A stretch of DNA of 6,370 nt from Acetobacteraceae bacterium (GTDB taxonomy: Bacteria > Pseudomonadota > Alphaproteobacteria > Acetobacterales > Acetobacteraceae): the NCBI GenBank assembly GCA_947462945.1, contig CANHTE010000085.1, positions 1 through 6,370 of the forward strand, in the 5' to 3' direction. The notes under the pieces were generated by a model, which ran no database searches, had not been told where the DNA came from, and saw nothing but the letters and a program-made list of their open reading frames with translations. This document shows positions 5,598 to 6,370 of the stretch, one piece after another. The position numbers were made by a program, and so were the translations under genes. The stretch's first letter is position 1, and every line of letters starts with the position of its first letter.

Positions 5598-6370
5598 CCC
5601 ATATTTCCCGTCGTTCTACCCTGGCGCTCGGCGGCGCCGCCGCCCTGGCAAGCCCGGCGCTGGGCCAATCGGACCAGCGGCCCGCGATCACGGTCGCCGT
5701 GCAGAAAATCTCCAACACCAACACGCTGGAGACCCTGCGCGAGCAGTCCAATGTCGGCAGCCGCACCTTCACCTCCTACGGCGAAACCCTGATCGAGGTG
5801 GATTGGATCGGTGACCTCTCGCTGCGGCCCATGCTGGCCGAAAGCTGGCGCCGGGTGGATGGCCGCACGGTGGAACTCAGCCTGCGGCGCGGTGTGCGCT
5901 TCCATGACGGGCGCGAGATGACGGCCGAGGACGTGGTCTTTGCCTATGGGCCGCAGCGCATGGGCTGGGACATCTCGCTCGATCAGGCGCGCAACCTGTT
6001 CGGCGCCATCCCGGGCCAGACCCAGGGCCGCACCCCCCCGCCCGAGGCACTGGCCATCGCCCGCCGCGGCTTTCCCGCCTTCGAGAAGGTGGAGGCCGTG
6101 AACTCCCATACGGTGCGCTTCATCAACCGCGTGGATGATGTCACGCTGGAAGGCCGCATCAGCCGCAATATCGGCATGGTGGTCTCGCCCGCCGCCTTCC
6201 AGGCTTCGAACAATTGGCTCGAATATGCGCGCCGGCCCATCGGCACCGGCCCCTATCGCGTGGGCGAGTATCGCCCCGACCATTCGCTGATCCTGGAATC
6301 GCATGATGACTATTGGGGCGGCCTGCCCCCGCTTCGCCGGGTCCGTTTCCTGGAAGTCCCGGAGGTTTCC
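5594..6370 (+). CDS. ABC transporter substrate-binding protein, family 5 (peptide/nickel/opine type), 3'-truncated by window edge
   Basis: The first 259 codons of an exported extracellular solute-binding protein of family 5 (DppA/OppA/NikA-like), which captures oligopeptides or other compounds for an ABC importer. Full members are about 500-540 residues, so about half is present; the frame is open to the right edge. The N-terminus has SRRSTLAL (5-12), a twin-arginine-like motif, then an Ala-rich core and a likely cleavage near PALG|QS at 24. Family signatures are LRPMLAESW (77-85), LRRGVRFHDGREMTAEDVVF (97-116) and PIGTGPYRVGEY (215-226) followed by DDYWGG (238-243). ATG 5594 overlaps the preceding stop as ATGA, and GGAGG at 5582-5586 sits 7 bases upstream, so translation is probably coupled. 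Permease and ATPase genes would be expected just beyond the window. The ligand is unknown; the upstream gene suggests a phosphonate or phosphate ester, or a sulfate ester. Confidence 0.9.
   Translation, partial: MTHISRRSTLALGGAAALASPALGQSDQRPAITVAVQKISNTNTLETLREQSNVGSRTFTSYGETLIEVDWIGDLSLRPMLAESWRRVDGRTVELSLRRGVRFHDGREMTAEDVVFAYGPQRMGWDISLDQARNLFGAIPGQTQGRTPPPEALAIARRGFPAFEKVEAVNSHTVRFINRVDDVTLEGRISRNIGMVVSPAAFQASNNWLEYARRPIGTGPYRVGEYRPDHSLILESHDDYWGGLPPLRRVRFLEVPEVS

Overview
The window is GC-rich (roughly two thirds G+C by eye) and gene-dense, with every supported gene on the + strand. Strong Shine-Dalgarno sequences, an orphan Bug/TctC periplasmic binding protein, a SapC-family gene and a rhizobial-type phosphonate monoester hydrolase suggest an alphaproteobacterium. 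A Roseomonas-like member of the Acetobacteraceae is my best guess, but this is inferred from style and gene content. No rRNA, tRNA, CRISPR array, insertion sequence, phage gene or toxin-antitoxin pair was seen.

Layout: (1) 2-565, the 3' part of a SapC-family gene entering from the left edge. (2) 570-1529, a TctC/Bug solute-binding protein that starts at a GTG four bases after the SapC stop. (3) 1530-1653, an intergenic stretch with a nested inverted repeat and a short T-tailed hairpin. (4) 1654-2703, an old-yellow-enzyme-type FMN ene-reductase, followed by a GC-rich terminator-like structure. (5) 2814-3983, an alpha/beta-hydrolase with epoxide-hydrolase catalytic residues and an enlarged lid. 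(6) 3984-4067, an intergenic stretch with a tandem 8-bp repeat and a perfect 16-bp palindrome that contains the ribosome-binding site of the next gene. (7) 4068-5597, a phosphonate monoester hydrolase/phosphodiesterase of the sulfatase superfamily. (8) 5594-6370, the start of a family-5 (peptide/nickel/opine type) ABC-transporter binding protein that runs off the right edge and overlaps the hydrolase stop as ATGA.

How the genes may work together: the window looks like accessory catabolic and uptake genes, with two exported binding proteins for scavenging organic solutes and three cytoplasmic enzymes acting on activated alkenes, epoxides and phosphonate or phosphate (or sulfate) esters. The firmest functional link is hydrolase plus binding protein at 4068-6370. 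The hydrolase has no export signal, so its substrate must come in through a transporter, and the overlapping downstream gene encodes the capture component of one. The reductase and epoxide hydrolase are neighbours of related chemistry, but a likely terminator separates them, so a shared pathway is only a suggestion. All families here are known. I found no strong evidence of an undescribed system; the most unusual sequence signals are the two intergenic palindromic regions.
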